A stretch of DNA of 64,000 nt from Plotosus lineatus (taxonomy: Eukaryota; Chordata; Actinopteri; Siluriformes; Plotosidae): the NCBI GenBank assembly GCA_024760905.1, contig CM045735.1:9796161-9860160 (forward strand). Reading direction: 5' to 3'. The notes beneath the pieces are model-generated. The model worked only from the letters and a program-made list of their open reading frames with translations, was not told where the DNA came from and made no database searches. Both the position numbers and the translations under genes were made by a program. Positions 1 through 25,644 of this stretch are shown one piece after another; the first letter of the stretch is position 1, and every line of letters starts with the position of its first letter.

Positions 1-148
1 CTGGAGAAAAATTCAATAATATTATGTTTTCTTACTGAACAGCTCAGAAGAATGGCATTGTGTCATTTGCATCTCTCAGAGTTTGTCATTTGTGGGGTTG
101 CTCTATTTATAATTGTGAATTTGTAACAGAGATACTGGTGGCTATACA

Positions 149-289
149 AGAGACGATTCATGGATGTGGTGAAGGAGGACATGAAGGCAGTTGGTGTAAG
201 AGAAGAAGATGCAGAGGATAGGGTGAGATGGAGGCAGATGATTCGCTGTGGCGACCCCTGAAGGGAACAGCCGAAAGGAAAAGAAGAAG
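149..289 (+). mobile_element. RTE LINE 3' end, 5'-truncated (copy R1)
   Basis: A short RTE tail reading RRFMDVVKEDMKAVGVREED then RCGDP, ending in the family's 3' signature GCGACCCCTGAAGGGAACAG plus GAAGAA. It is flanked by an ATACA target duplication (144-148 and 290-294). The equivalent intron of gene 2 lacks it near 8625. Confidence 0.85.
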
Positions 290-487
290 ATACAGTGGTA
301 TCTTGACTTATGAAATTAATCTGTTCAGAGGGCAAGCTCGTAAGTCAAAATGTTTGTTAGATAAAAGAAACATTCCAAAAGGAAAAACAGAAAACCAATT
401 AATCTATTTCAACCCCCTCCCAAACTCATACAAACACATATATTTGACCTAAAATATTAAATGTTAACATGTAAAAACAGTAAATAT

Positions 488-507
488 TTATTATTATTAT
501 TAATAAT

Positions 508-558
<51 letters not shown>

Positions 559-578
559 AATCATCATCATCATCATCA
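488..578. repeat. (TTA)n/(CAT)n microsatellite
   Basis: TTATTA units are followed by more than 20 CAT/ATC units. A related block lies at 8815-8870 in the same intron of gene 2. Confidence 0.9.
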
Positions 579-752
579 AACAAGAGTGAACAATAAGTCA
601 ACTAACCCTTGCGATCATCGACTGCGATAAAGATGTCATGAGGGCAGGCATGATGTGGTGCATAACAGCGAAGGAGTATGAGAAGGAGAATTTTGTGTAT
701 GTGCACATAGGAATGCCAGCTAGGAAAGGCTCATTGAGAGCTCCGAAAAAGC

Positions 753-1142
753 CAGTGCTTCTCAAATAGTGGGGTGTGCCCCTTTTGGGGGGCGCGGTGT
801 GACACTGGGGAGTGTGTATGTCCCTGGGGAACATGCGTTTTTGCATTACTGTACTAGAATTAAGTGTAATTGTGCATCCTCTACATAAGGTGGTAGTGTG
901 GTAGTGGTGCAGGGACACAGTGAGAGCATCACTGCCACCTTCTGTAGAGGATGTGAAATTACACTAGGTGGCAGTGGCACTCTCACTGTGTTCCCTATGG
1001 TGTAGGGAAAAAGCACCAAACAAACGATATGAAGTGAAGTACACACTTTATAGTTGCACATAGGGCGCTGGGTGGAGGTGGGGGTGGGGGGGGTAATTTT
1101 TTTCCAATAGGGGGCATCACAGAAAATAGTTTAGAATCACTG
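753..1142. mobile_element. hAT-type MITE in intron 7 (copy 1)
   Basis: The termini are CAGTGCTTCTCAAA and the reverse-complementary AGAATCACTG. The other copies show the 8-bp target duplication CACAAGGC; here it has decayed. The interior is a fold-back: the sequence around 860-900 (gtgtaattgtgcatcctc) pairs with its inverted copy at about 935-967. It has no coding capacity. Confidence 0.75.
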
Positions 1143-1502
1143 CACAAGGTGTTCTCGGAGTGCAGAGGTATACACGCGGAATCAAAATTTTACTCTTTGA
1201 ATGGAGCAGGTTTTTGGTGGAATCAAAGCTCGTGCCTTGGAAAATTCATCCTAAAAGACACGTGTAAATCAAGGTACCACTTTATTTGTCTTTTCATGCT
1301 AACTGTACAACATGAGTGGTGAGGCAGTACGAAGGACAACAAGCACCTCTCACTCACACTGTAGAATTTTATAGCTGCTTTTTATGAGTCGCCATCTGGG
1401 GGAAATTGAGGGTCCTACACTTCTCTGATCACTTCATCAGTTCAGCCAGATGTTAATATGGTCAAGTGATTATGGAAGGAACAGAACAGATTTTATTCTC
1501 AC

Positions 1503-3502
<2,000 letters not shown>

Positions 3503-3709
3503 CTATATCGGGGAAAAACAATTATAAAATACATTTACATTACCTATTACATAGATTCGCCATAATTTTATTCAAAATTGTATAATTACAATGTAATTGT
3601 CCGAGATTCTTCCCATCACTTATTATTCAAATAAGTAAGTGAATAATTGAACATTCAAATAATTAAATAAATAATTAATCTGAAATTGGACTCAGAAAAA
3701 CTCACTGAC

Positions 3710-3774
3710 CTGATCAATATAATGACGAAGAGCTTGATGATGAAGATGATGATTGAGATGATAACGTGCTTATA
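3710..3774 (-). promoter_or_regulatory. Intelectin 1 promoter and 5' UTR exon
   Basis: A non-coding first exon with donor CAG|GTCAGTGAG at 3710/3709 splices to the ATG exon. A TATAAG core lies at 3769-3774 (reverse strand), a weaker TATA box than that of gene 3. The exon is a CATCAT-type purine/pyrimidine-asymmetric stretch conserved in every copy. The transcription start is inferred to be about 30 bp left of the TATA box. Confidence 0.6.
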
Positions 3775-4145
3775 CTGAAGTGTCAGATCTTCAGTTTTTC
3801 TACAAGGGAAGTTTTGTATAGTGGTGTAGTTGTCTGATACTGAGATAGCATTTAGGAGGGGTTTAATCTTTCAATTGTATGCGTTTGTGTGTCAGTGTGT
3901 TGTCTTTTGACACAACTAAAACAAATATGAGAAGTCCTGCCAAGAAAAGTCATTGGAAGAGTGCTGTATAAAAAGTGTATATTTATTTAAACTCTTTAAC
4001 TCTTCATCTGGAACAGGATATTGTCTGTTGACTCAAATTACCGAGGTGCTATATGATGATTTTTATCAGTCTGTACTGTACATAACATCCTCCACATTGT
4101 TTATTGGTTTTAAGAATTGACCTCTAGTAAATATTAGTTACTCCA

Positions 4146-4297
4146 GGTTCTAAACCCTGTTACTGCAGTGTAAATTCTGGTGAGGCCAAGACAGGCCAGA
4201 ACACAGAGCTAGCTAGACTTCACAATGACTGTTACGGGGTGCCAAACTTTCAGCCGGACCCAGCAATTGCAGGAGACGGCATACAGTGTAACAGGGA
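4146..4297 (-). mobile_element. Truncated gypsy-like LTR upstream of intelectin 1
   Basis: Shares with the copies at 17737, 22348, 36208 and 59164 the segment GTGGTGAGGCCAAGACAG, then CTAGCTAGACTTCACAATGA and TGTTACGGGG. It is cut at 4297 by an RTE insertion, and the remainder is missing on the far side. Orientation is inferred from the full-length copies, in which AATAAA and TATAAAG read on the minus strand. Confidence 0.7.
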
Positions 4298-5865
4298 ATG
4301 CAGCCATGAAGCGGGGCACAAACGAGTGTCCATCCTCATGCCGGTCCCAAGCCCGGATAAATGCAGAGGGTTGCGACAAGAAGGGCATCTGGCGTAAAAC
4401 TTTTGCCAGAATACAAAATGCGAACTGTCAAAACAAATTTCATACCGGATTGGTCGAGGCCCGGGTTAACAACGACCGCCATCAGTGCTGTTAACAAACA
4501 GGGTGCTGGTGGATATTAGACGACTGTTGGTCAAAGAAGGAGAGGTGGGAGGCATGTCCGTAGGCAGCGAGAGAAGAATTTGAAAGGCATGACTCTAGGA
4601 CTGAGAGTAGGGACTTTGAATGTTGGAACTATGACAGGAAAAGGTAGAGAGCTGGCTGACATGATGTAGAGAAGGAAGGTGGACATACTGTGTGTTCAGG
4701 AGACCAGGTGGAAAGGTAGCAAGGATAGAAGCTTAGAAGGAGTGTTTAAGCTGTTTTATTATGCTGTGGATGGGAAGAGAAATGGAGTCGGAGTCATCTT
4801 GAAGGAGGGGGGTTTGTCAGGAATGGTCTAGAAGTGAAAAGAGTGTCAGACAGAGTGATGAGTTTCAAGTTAGAAATTAAAGGCGTGATGTTCAATGTCC
4901 AGAGGGAGCTGCATTGTGCCTTTATGGATCTGGAGAAAGCATATGACAGGGTGCCAAGAGAAGAACTGTGCTTTTGCATGAGGAAGTCTGGAGTGGCAGA
5001 GAAGTATGTTAGAGTGGTGCAGAACATGTATGAGAGATGTAAGACAGTGGTAAGGTGTGCTGTCGGCGTGACCGAAGAATTAAAGGTGAAGGTGGGACTG
5101 CATCAAGGATCAGTTCTGAGCCCCTTCTTGTTTGCGATGGTGATGGACAGGCTGACAGACGAGGTGAGACAAGATTCCCCATGGACTATGATGTTTGCAG
5201 ATGACATTATGATCTGCAGTGAGAGCAGAGAACAAATGCATGAAAATCTAGAGAGGTGGAGGTATGTCCTGGAAAGGAGAGGCATGAAGGTTAGCCTCAG
5301 TAAATCAGAATACATGTGTGTGAATGAGAAGGACCCAGAAAGAACGATGATGTTACAGGGAGCAGAGCTATGGAAGGCAGAGGATTTTAAGTACTTGGGC
5401 TCAACAATCCAGAGCAATGGAGAGTGTGGAAAAGAGGTGAAGAAGCATGTGCAGGCAGGCTGGAATGGGTGGAGAAAAGTGTCCGGCGTGATGTGTGATA
5501 AGAGAGTGTCAGCAAGAATGAAAGGAAAAGTGTACAAGATGGTGATGAGGCCAGCGATGTTGTATGGCTTAGAAACAGTGGCGCTGAGGAAAAGACAGGA
5601 GGCAGAGCTACCTCCAGCTCCATGTACAGAGGAGAGATAGTGAATATATTGGCAGTAGGATACTGAGGTTGGAACTCCCTGGCAGAAGGCCTAGAGGAAG
5701 ACTAAAGAAGAGATTTATGGATGTGGTGAAGGACGATATGGAGATCATTGGAGTAAGAGAAGAAGACGCAGAGGACAGGGTGAGATGGAGGCAGATGATT
5801 CGCTGTGGCGACCCCTGAAGGGAAGAGCCGATAGGAAAAGAAGAAGAAGAAGAAGAAGAAGAAGC
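4298..5865 (+). mobile_element. RTE LINE copy R2, internally deleted
   Basis: Starts with the family 5' end (AATGCAGCC, then GGGTTGCGACAAGAAGGGCA) and ends with the RTE tail and a (GAA)n run. It encodes an endonuclease start (GTLNVGT, QETRWKGS), then jumps at about 4900 straight into the reverse transcriptase (CAFMDLEKAYDRVPREELC; FADDIMICSESREQ; YLGSTIQSNGECGKEVKKHV). A second deletion near 5610 removes part of the C-terminal region. The 268-codon open stretch at 4834-5640 is therefore a fusion of separate parts and is not functional. Confidence 0.9.
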
Positions 5866-7270
5866 AAACACAACCTAAAAGTTTTTCCAGAGTTTTATCA
5901 AAGCCTTTTTAAAATCTGGGGACTTTTTTAAAAGAACAGGTCACAGACACACAGCTCACGTTTCTGGATTTTAAAGGAACTTGTTGTCTGTGGCACTCAT
6001 TTTAACGTGCGACAGTCTGTGGGGCCGTCCGTCGCAGAGAAGTTTGCAGCAGCACACATCACCACACTGGGTTACATGTTTGACCTGTGTGGTCCGCAGC
6101 TAAAGGATGCCGCTGCTCTCTCTGCCGCTGTTGAGGTTTCTTCGGTGAGACAACTAGAAAACGTGCTGAGGCTCTGGAAGGACCAGCTCTTCCCAGACGA
6201 ACACTCCAGCATCGTCTCCCGAACCGACAGCGTTATACCCCCTGGAGACACGGACCTTTTTCCCGTCGACAGCCTCGACCCGGATTTTAAGGACTGCTCT
6301 GGTTGGTTTTTAGAACATGGTGTGTCAGGACGTTTTCAGGTGTGTAATGCATCAGGTAAAATAATGTGCAGACTGATGGTGAAAGTATTGAATAAAGAGA
6401 AACTAAAGGGTCGGACTGGCACACCATGAAGAGTCCACCTGGGTTTGAAACCAGAAGTGGACCCCTCACGGAGAGCGCTGAACAAACCACCGTTAACGAA
6501 AATGGTTGGAGACTTACAGTGAAGGATTTTACATCGAGCTGTTGCAGTTAATATTTTTGTGTGTATTTTAAATCCGGATGTTGATGAAACGTGTCTGTTC
6601 TGTTCCCTCAGAGAGACGGTGCTCCATTATTTCCTGGACTGCGGCAGGCTGCAGGTTCTGTTTATGTTGTTAACGAGGCTGTTCTGTGCATTTGGTGTGG
6701 TTTTTACTAAACACATTTTTATTCTGGGTTTTAGGTATCAACAAAAAAGAACGCCAAGTGCCAACTGCTGAACTTTCTCCTGGGCCAATCAAAAATGGCC
6801 ATCTACCTGAGCAGGAAAAGAAAAGTGGAGGATTCATGGGACTGTGATATTAAAACGATTTTCATCAGAATGATAAAGAGCAAGTTGATGGTTGATTTTA
6901 ATTATTATAGTTTGATGAAAGACTCGGAGTCTGTTGAGAAAATGTGGTGTGTAAATGATGGTTTATGTTCTGTGAAGGAAGAGAAGCTGCTGTTTTCACC
7001 AATATTGGGTTAAAGGAACTGACTCTGATCATAAAAATACTTTTTCTGTTGAGATCAAGGGGGTTAAATCTGTTGGGGCGTTTTTTTGTTGTTTAGGTAT
7101 TTAGTTATGTTTTTACTTTTTTATTTTTATATATATTTATTTATTTTTGTGAGTGTCGTGTGTTTATTTTCTACATTAATTCATTTAATGTACTCGTTCT
7201 GTTCTGTTAATGTACTCTTTCTGCTTTACTAACCAGTGTTTGCTTTTTTGTGTTCAAATTAAGTAATTTT
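5866..7270 (+). mobile_element. L1-Tx1 group LINE, 3' fragment
   Basis: Broken frames read LENVLRLWKDQLFPDE, a zinc-binding reverse-transcriptase tail (VDETCLFCSLRETVLHYFLD) and a C-terminus MAIYLSRKRKVED with VEKMWCVNDGLCSVKEEKLL. That order and wording match the C-terminus of Tx1-type ORF2 proteins as I know the family. Stops and frame changes at about 6429 and 6771 make it a fossil. The AT-rich 3' part (7020-7270) has no ORF. Confidence 0.75.
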
Positions 7271-7281
7271 TAAAAATCAAA

Positions 7282-7410
7282 TCTCTCTCTCTCTCTCTCT
7301 CTCTCTCGCCATGTCCCTCTCACTCTCTCTCACTATCTACCTCTCGCTCACCATGGCTCTCTCACTCTCTCGCTCTATCACAATCTCTCTCGCTCTCTCC
7401 ATGTCTCTCA
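7282..7410. repeat. (CT)n-rich low-complexity tract
   Basis: CTCTCT runs mixed with CCATGTCCCTCTC units. The same tract marks the left edge of the gene units at 30117 and 49669. Confidence 0.85.
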
Positions 7411-7794
7411 CCATGCAGTGCCTCCCTAGTGTTGTTTCCACCTGTATTTTACACTCATGTAAACTTTTACACAACATAACACTCATGTAAACATTTCTGG
7501 AGAAAAATAAATTTGCAGAGTTGATTTTACAACAGTGGCTACCCCTGTGTGATTAGTTCCTTACCTTAGAAACAGTGAAACAGCACAGGAAGAACATGCA
7601 AACCACTGACGCGGACATGATAACCATGACACCACTGTGCCGCTCTGTTATTCAGACGTTTACTAGCTAAATTATTCTGTTATTTAATCATTGACCAAAC
7701 CCAACAAACTAAATGCTGACAACTTTATTATTTCAGAAAACCAGGATTAGTGAGAAACACTATCAACACTGTTTGCAAGAATGAACATGAGGAG

Positions 7795-7915
7795 TCCGTT
7801 GACCAGGAAGAATGTCGGACGCTTTGGCCAACGGATGTTTTGGTCAAGGTCCGACCCTGAAAAATCTGCTGGCCAAAACGTCCATGGCCAAAACGTCCAG
7901 TCCTAGACATCCAGG
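7795..7915. mobile_element. Small MITE-like insert with inverted ends
   Basis: ATGTCGGACGCTTTGGCCA at the left faces TGGCCAAAACGTCC...GACAT at the right. The corresponding stretches at 30550 and 50190 lack it, so it is private to the gene 2 unit. Confidence 0.45.
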
Positions 7916-8020
7916 CCAAAACATAATTTAATAATTTAAGAAACTCTAATACCTTTTATCATATAAGGAGAATTTCACCTTCAGAACACATTGCCTTTGA
8001 ATCTCCTCCAAATCAGGAGA

Positions 8021-8051
<31 letters not shown>

Positions 8052-8070
8052 AGTGAGTGAGAGAGTGAGA

Positions 8071-8115
<45 letters not shown>
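8021..8115. repeat. (GT)n(GA)n microsatellite
   Basis: A GT run followed by a GA run, 3' of intelectin 2. Related tracts lie at 30667-30721 and 50303-50384 beside genes 3 and 4. Confidence 0.9.
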
Positions 8116-8116
<1 letters not shown>

Positions 8117-8259
8117 CGCATGAACTGCATCAAACATCTGGAAATTAATTCAAGTAACTTTAACAGTGATGTAAACACACAAACATATCACACACACAGT
8201 GGGATGCAATTTTTCAACATGGAATGCGATAGTGTTGTGTTCATCGTGTGTTGGTTCTT

Positions 8260-21222
<12,963 letters not shown>

Positions 21223-21423
21223 CTTTATCACTGAAAAATAATTATAAAATTAATTTACATTACCTCTTCCATAGATTCTGCATAATTTTATTCAATATTG
21301 TATAATTACTAAGAGAAGTACTTCTGTCCGAGATTCTTCCTATCACTTATTATTCAAATAAGTAAGTAAATAATTGAACATTCAAGTAATTAAAAAAATA
21401 ATGAATCTGAAATTGGACTCAGC

Positions 21424-21976
21424 AAGACTCACTGACTTTTCCAAGATGATGATAAAGAGATTGATGATGATGATTGTTCGGTTACTGAATCAGCCCACAC
21501 AAAAACTCCTCAAGGATTAATTCGTCTGTGTCACCCAGAGCGCTCTGATGCGAGTCAGTAAGGATACAGCAATCCATGTAAAAAACAACAGTCTTTATTC
21601 ACAAATCACCAACACACAATGGTGGAGTACACCTATATACGGTTATAAGTCGGTTCCCCGCCCTAGGAGAAGCTGGTTAGTTTCAGGGGGTTGGTGGTGG
21701 TCATAAGTACTTTTCCACAAGAAAAACAAGTCTACTGTATCTACGAGCAGCTGAACTATATCAAAAAGTAGATAAATGGTTTCACAGAGCAAGGTCAGAC
21801 AAGACTGGCGTCTCAGAATAGAGAAACAACATTCACAATAGAAATTTCACCTGATTGTTACAAAAGTATATAAACCTATAATTTTCCAAAGTCATAGAAA
21901 CAAGTGAAAAACTTCACAGTATGATGATTCAGAACATTTTCCTTTCAATGATGATTAAGATGATAATGTGTTTATA
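21424..21976 (-). promoter_or_regulatory. Intelectin 2 promoter region split by a solo LTR
   Basis: The ancestral TATA box (tttata at 21971-21976, TATAAA on the reverse strand) is separated from the 5' UTR splice donor (GTCAGTGAG, about 21428-21436) by a 473-bp LTR at 21475-21947. Transcription from the old TATA box would have to read through the LTR, which contains a sense AATAAA. The LTR is therefore the more likely promoter. Confidence 0.55.
21475..21947 (-). mobile_element. Solo LTR in the 5' UTR of intelectin 2
   Basis: 473 bp with TG...CA termini on the minus strand (TGAAAGGAAAATG to TAACCGAACA) and ATGAT target duplications at 21470-21474 and 21948-21952. On the minus strand it has a TATATAGG core (about 21632-21639) and a sense AATAAA (21594-21599) about 35 bp further on: an ordinary U3-R-U5 plan. 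It has the same orientation as the gene. Retroviral or gypsy origin is undetermined because no internal region remains. Confidence 0.8.
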
Positions 21977-22347
21977 CCTAAGTTTTCAGATCTTCAGTGT
22001 TTCTATACGGGAAGTTTTATATAGTGGTGTAGTTGTCTGATACCGAGATAGCATTTAGGAGGGGTTGAATCTATCAATTGTGTGCATGTGTGTGTCAGTG
22101 TGGCGTCTTGTGACACAACTAAAAAAAATATGATTATTCCGCAATGAAGAATTAAAGGAACAGTGTTGTATAAGAAGTGTATATTTATTTCAATTGTTTA
22201 ACTCTTCATCTGGAACTGGATATTGTTTGTTGACTCAGATTACCGAGGTGCTGGATGATGATATCTATCAGTCTGTACTGTACGTAACTTCCCCCAGATT
22301 GTTGATTGTTTTTAAGAATTGACCTCGAGTTACTATCAGTTACTCCA

Positions 22348-22748
22348 TGTTCTAAACCCAGTGACTGCAGTGTAAACTGTGGTGAGGCCAAGACAGACTA
22401 GAACACAGAGCTAGCTAGACTTCACAATGACTGTTACGGGAATTACACTGTACAATGTTACACTGGAGATGACGAAGAAAATAACAACCACTGGGGACTG
22501 AAGCTGGGAAGGCTGGCTGAGCACAGAGCAAAACCAGGGGCCGAACTCAAAGTAGTGATCGAGTGAGACGAAAACGAGCTTCTGGCAGAAAGGTAAAGGT
22601 GCAGCTCATCTTTATCGTGGGTTGATTGAGGAGTGGAATCAGGTGTATGCTGCTGCACTCAGCCAGAAGTAGGTCAGCCATGCCCCTCAGCCATTGCCTG
22701 CGTTGCTGGGGAGAAAAAAATAATTAGAATGGCACACAAACCATAACA
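22348..22748 (-). mobile_element. Gypsy-like LTR upstream of intelectin 2 (internal deletion)
   Basis: Starts at TGTTCTAAACCC and ends at CCATAACA on the plus strand. The TATAAAG and upstream part are kept, but about 120 bp around the AATAAA region are deleted near 22441. It joins gypsy internal sequence on the right. Confidence 0.75.
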
Positions 22749-23405
22749 GTACCATCCCCCATGGGACGCGACCTGGTGTTCGACCAGGCTTGTCTGGGAA
22801 CCTGTTGTAAAAATCAGTCAGCAGATCAGGGTCTAGGATCAGAGAACCAGAGCTCCAGGAGCCTTCCTCGGGACCATAAGTCCACCAGGTACTGCTAGTG
22901 ACAACCCCGCTTACGAACATCTAGTATGCGGTTGACTGAATAAGCTGGGTGTCCATCAACCAGCCACGGGGAAATGGGTGGAGGGTTAATAGAAGGATGA
23001 AGGGGGCTTTCTACCACAGGTTTCACCAGAGAGACATAAGACTGGATGCATCTTGAGAGCTGCAAGAACTTTCAGTCGGACTGAAGTTTATCATGTGCTC
23101 AATGGTGTAGGGACTCATGTACTTGGGGGCCATTTTGCTGGAATCCACGTGCAAAGGCAGGTCTCTTGCTGAGAGCCAAACCTGGTGGCCTACTCTATAG
23201 TTCAGAGCCGACGTCTGTTGGTGGTCGGCGATTCGCTGCTTCTGGGCTGTTGACCTTTCCAGGGCAGCCCGAGCTTCCCTCCACACCTGGCGTGCCCTGA
23301 AAAAAATGGGCTGGGACTGAGGAGACAGCCACTTTGGTATCCTGACTAGGGAATAGAGAGTGGTTGGAAACCATTTACCACCATAAAAGGGGACATCCTG
23401 GTAGC
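22749..23405 (-). mobile_element. Ty3/gypsy 3' internal region (integrase C-terminus)
   Basis: Minus-strand reading MWREARAALERSTAQKQRIA, NYRVGHQVWLSARDLPLHV and KMAPKYMSPYTIEHMI is the C-terminal domain of a fish gypsy integrase. It is followed by a purine-rich tract (GGGGGATGGTAC) abutting the LTR. The frame decays after KMAPKY. A truncated fossil. Confidence 0.8.
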
Positions 23406-24296
23406 AGGGCTGAATGTAAATTTATTCAGAAATTCCAAACTTTTTGAAAACCCTTAGTTTTCCAAGAAAAACTTAGTGTGTTTATTTATTTATCACATGC
23501 AACAGTTTGTCTAACGCTAACAAATTTAAGCTAATGAGTAAATATTAGCTCTTTGATACATGTCGGAGGCTGGTTAGCTGAGCAACTGCTGCATGTCCTG
23601 AACATCTTATGTTAAAATTATACTGAGCTAGAGGAATGAACATTCAGTGATGATGTCGCATGTGTACATTTAACCTAAGCTCCACCCATGGTGATTCAGA
23701 GACACCTGTCATTCAAAATCAGGGTGTGCAAAGTGGTCCTTCCTGACATCATAATTCTGGCTTATTGGCAGAAAGCGTTCACATGGCAAAGGTTTTTATT
23801 TTTATTTTTTTCAAAAACTTTAAGCAATCTTTCTACAAAGCAGTACCAAGACATTGTTATTTGAATATGTTTACGAAACATAAACAGCTAGTGAGATAGT
23901 AGCTCATTGAAATGGAGTCATACATACAGCTAACTGATTAGCATTATTGCATTAAACCAGATGAAGACTATTAGTTAGCTTACGGTTACGCTAGAAAATC
24001 AAGTTATTTCAATACTGAAATTTCACTTCTTTCTGGAAGGATGATGTCAGAGGAGACCACCGCGTTCATCACGCTGGATTCAGTTCTGTAAAAGCGGTCT
24101 CTCACTCCAGCACTCCCGCTCCACAGGGGAGGCCCAATATGCTTCTCTTTATGTATTTCTAAAGTTTTTTCAAAAGTACTAATATTAATTCAGTTCATGA
24201 ACTCAGTTTCAAATCCTATTTTTAAAGATTACTTTCATCTGAAGGAAATCAAATATGCAATGCTCAACAGTTTTTTCTTCAGTTCTTTAAAGTCGG

Positions 24297-24810
24297 TGAG
24301 ATGTTCCAGAATCCTGAAATTCCTGAAACTCGTCCTAAACTGGTGAGAACTGTTACTCCAGGTTTGAGTGTCTAGCTCAGGTAATGATTTATTGTGCAGA
24401 TGAGAATTGGTAGCTTGGGTAAGAATCCAAAGCTCAGGTGTGTTCTGGTACCTGAACTGAGAACTACTCACGTAAGGACAGGTAGCCAGAGTTCATGGCT
24501 GGTACATCATGTGAGAAACTGTAGTTCAGGTGAGTTAGTAATTTAAGTGAGAGTACTGTATATGGTATTGATATCTGTGGCAGAATTTCAGGTGTGAATT
24601 CTCATGTCATGTGACAAATTGTAGTTCCAGGTTTTGTTAAGTAAGATCTCAGAAATTAATCTTCCAACTTGGTGTGAATTCGAAACTCGTAGCGCAGGTG
24701 GGAGTGGTTTGTATCTCAAGTGCAAGTTTGTAGTTTACTTGCAATTACGCATTTCAGGTGTGGGTTCGGATGTTAGGTGCAGGTTCGTACCTCAGGTGTG
24801 AGTACATATT
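24297..24810. repeat. CTCAGGTG-type degenerate minisatellite, copy 1
   Basis: Units of about 20 bp such as GTAGCTCAGGTGTGAGTTC recur with many substitutions. Most carry CAGGTG, an E-box core. Confidence 0.6.
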
Positions 24811-25010
24811 CTTTTCTTCTTTGCTTTTATTGTTTATTAATTTATACTATTTATGTATCTATTTATTTATTTACTTAATAATATATATGTATGTGTGTAT
24901 GTTTGTATATGTATCTATTTTTGCACCCCCTACTGATGGTACCTCAAGAGCCTGTAACAGTGAATTTCTCCATTGTGAGATTAATAAAGTTGTATCTTAT
25001 CTTATCTTAT
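24811..25010 (+). mobile_element. LINE 3' UTR with (TTATC)n tail
   Basis: TTTATTGTTTATTAATTTAT, then TTTTTGCACCCCCTACTGAT, AGATTAATAAAG and a (CTTAT)n tail. The same 3' end follows a coding remnant at 44950-45498. It is absent from spacer block X copy 2, so it was inserted after that duplication. Confidence 0.7.
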
Positions 25011-25326
25011 ATCTCAGATATAGAGGTTCGTATCTCAGGTACATGTTTGTAGCTCAGGTGTGAGGAAGTGTGTGTGAGAGAGAACAAGAGAAATAGAGAG
25101 AGAAAGATTGTGTGTGAGAGAGAGGAGAGAGAGAATAGGGAAATTAACAAAAATGGAAGAATAATCAAAAGAGGAAGAGTTAAAAGGAAAAAGAGCAATG
25201 AAGACTGAAAAAAAGAGAATAAGAAAGAGAGTTGAGAGTGCCCAAATTTCACCACAACAAGCTTTTGATTTCTCCTCGTTTTGATTTTGGATTTCTTTAA
25301 ACAGAGATGTTTCAGATGCTGCTCTC

Positions 25327-25446
25327 ATTCATGGCCATACCACCCGGAGAACGTCTGATTTTGTCTGATCTCGGAAGCTAAGTAGGGTCGGGCCTGGTTA
25401 GTACTTGAATGGGAGACCGCCTGGGAATACCAGGTGCTGTAAGCTT
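25327..25446 (+). pseudogene. 5S rRNA pseudogene
   Basis: 120 bp aligned to the near-perfect copy at 48646, with changes that are mostly transitions (for example CGCCCGATCTCG to CGTCTGATTTTG). Changes hit the internal promoter: AAGCTAAGTAGGG in box A and GAATGGGAGACC in box C. Flanks on both sides also match the other copy. Probably not transcribed efficiently. Confidence 0.8.
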
Positions 25447-25644
25447 TTCATTTCCTTCTTCACTGCTCAATCGTTGTGCTGCTTCCTGGAAAGAACAACG
25501 GAGTTCACCGCGAAAATACTGCATTTTTTTCAATTATCTTGTGTTGAATCAAGAGGAATATCTCGCTCTGACGACTGTGTGTATCCTTGAGCTGGGAAAT
25601 GAAGCTGAACTGGCTCTTAAAGTGCATCACCAATTTTATATATA

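Larger units (their letters stand above)
1..752. other. Intron 7 of intelectin 1 (left part)
   Basis: Matches the intron directly upstream (in transcript terms) of exon 8 in genes 2, 3 and 4, for example the CTGGAGAAA...TTCAATAATATT start. It contains an RTE 3' fragment (149-289) and a CAT microsatellite. No coding exon is seen here. Confidence 0.75.
23406..25250. other. Spacer block X, copy 1
   Basis: Collinear with 41245-42960 at high similarity. It contains AT-rich sequence (23406-24000), a stretch that reads open in both copies on the minus strand (RDRFYRTESSVMNAVVSSDI), a CAGGTG-rich degenerate minisatellite (about 24297-24800), a private LINE tail (24811-25010) and a GA-rich end. No recognised gene. 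Confidence 0.7.

Noticed and set aside
508..578. Possible CRISPR or regular array
   Set aside because: Simple CAT microsatellite with no spacers; no CRISPR-like structure anywhere in the window.
6007..7013. Novel multi-exon gene with the CLFCSLRETVLHYFLD motif
   Set aside because: Order and motifs match the C-terminus of a Tx1-type LINE, broken by stops.
7946..8178. Ser/Leu- and Thr/His-rich ORFs
   Set aside because: Translation of the (GT)n(GA)n microsatellite; the same applies to ORFs at 35907, 39327-39616, 40661, 50184 and similar tracts.
22749..23405. Active endogenous retroelement
   Set aside because: Only the 3' integrase part remains, with frame decay and a deleted LTR.
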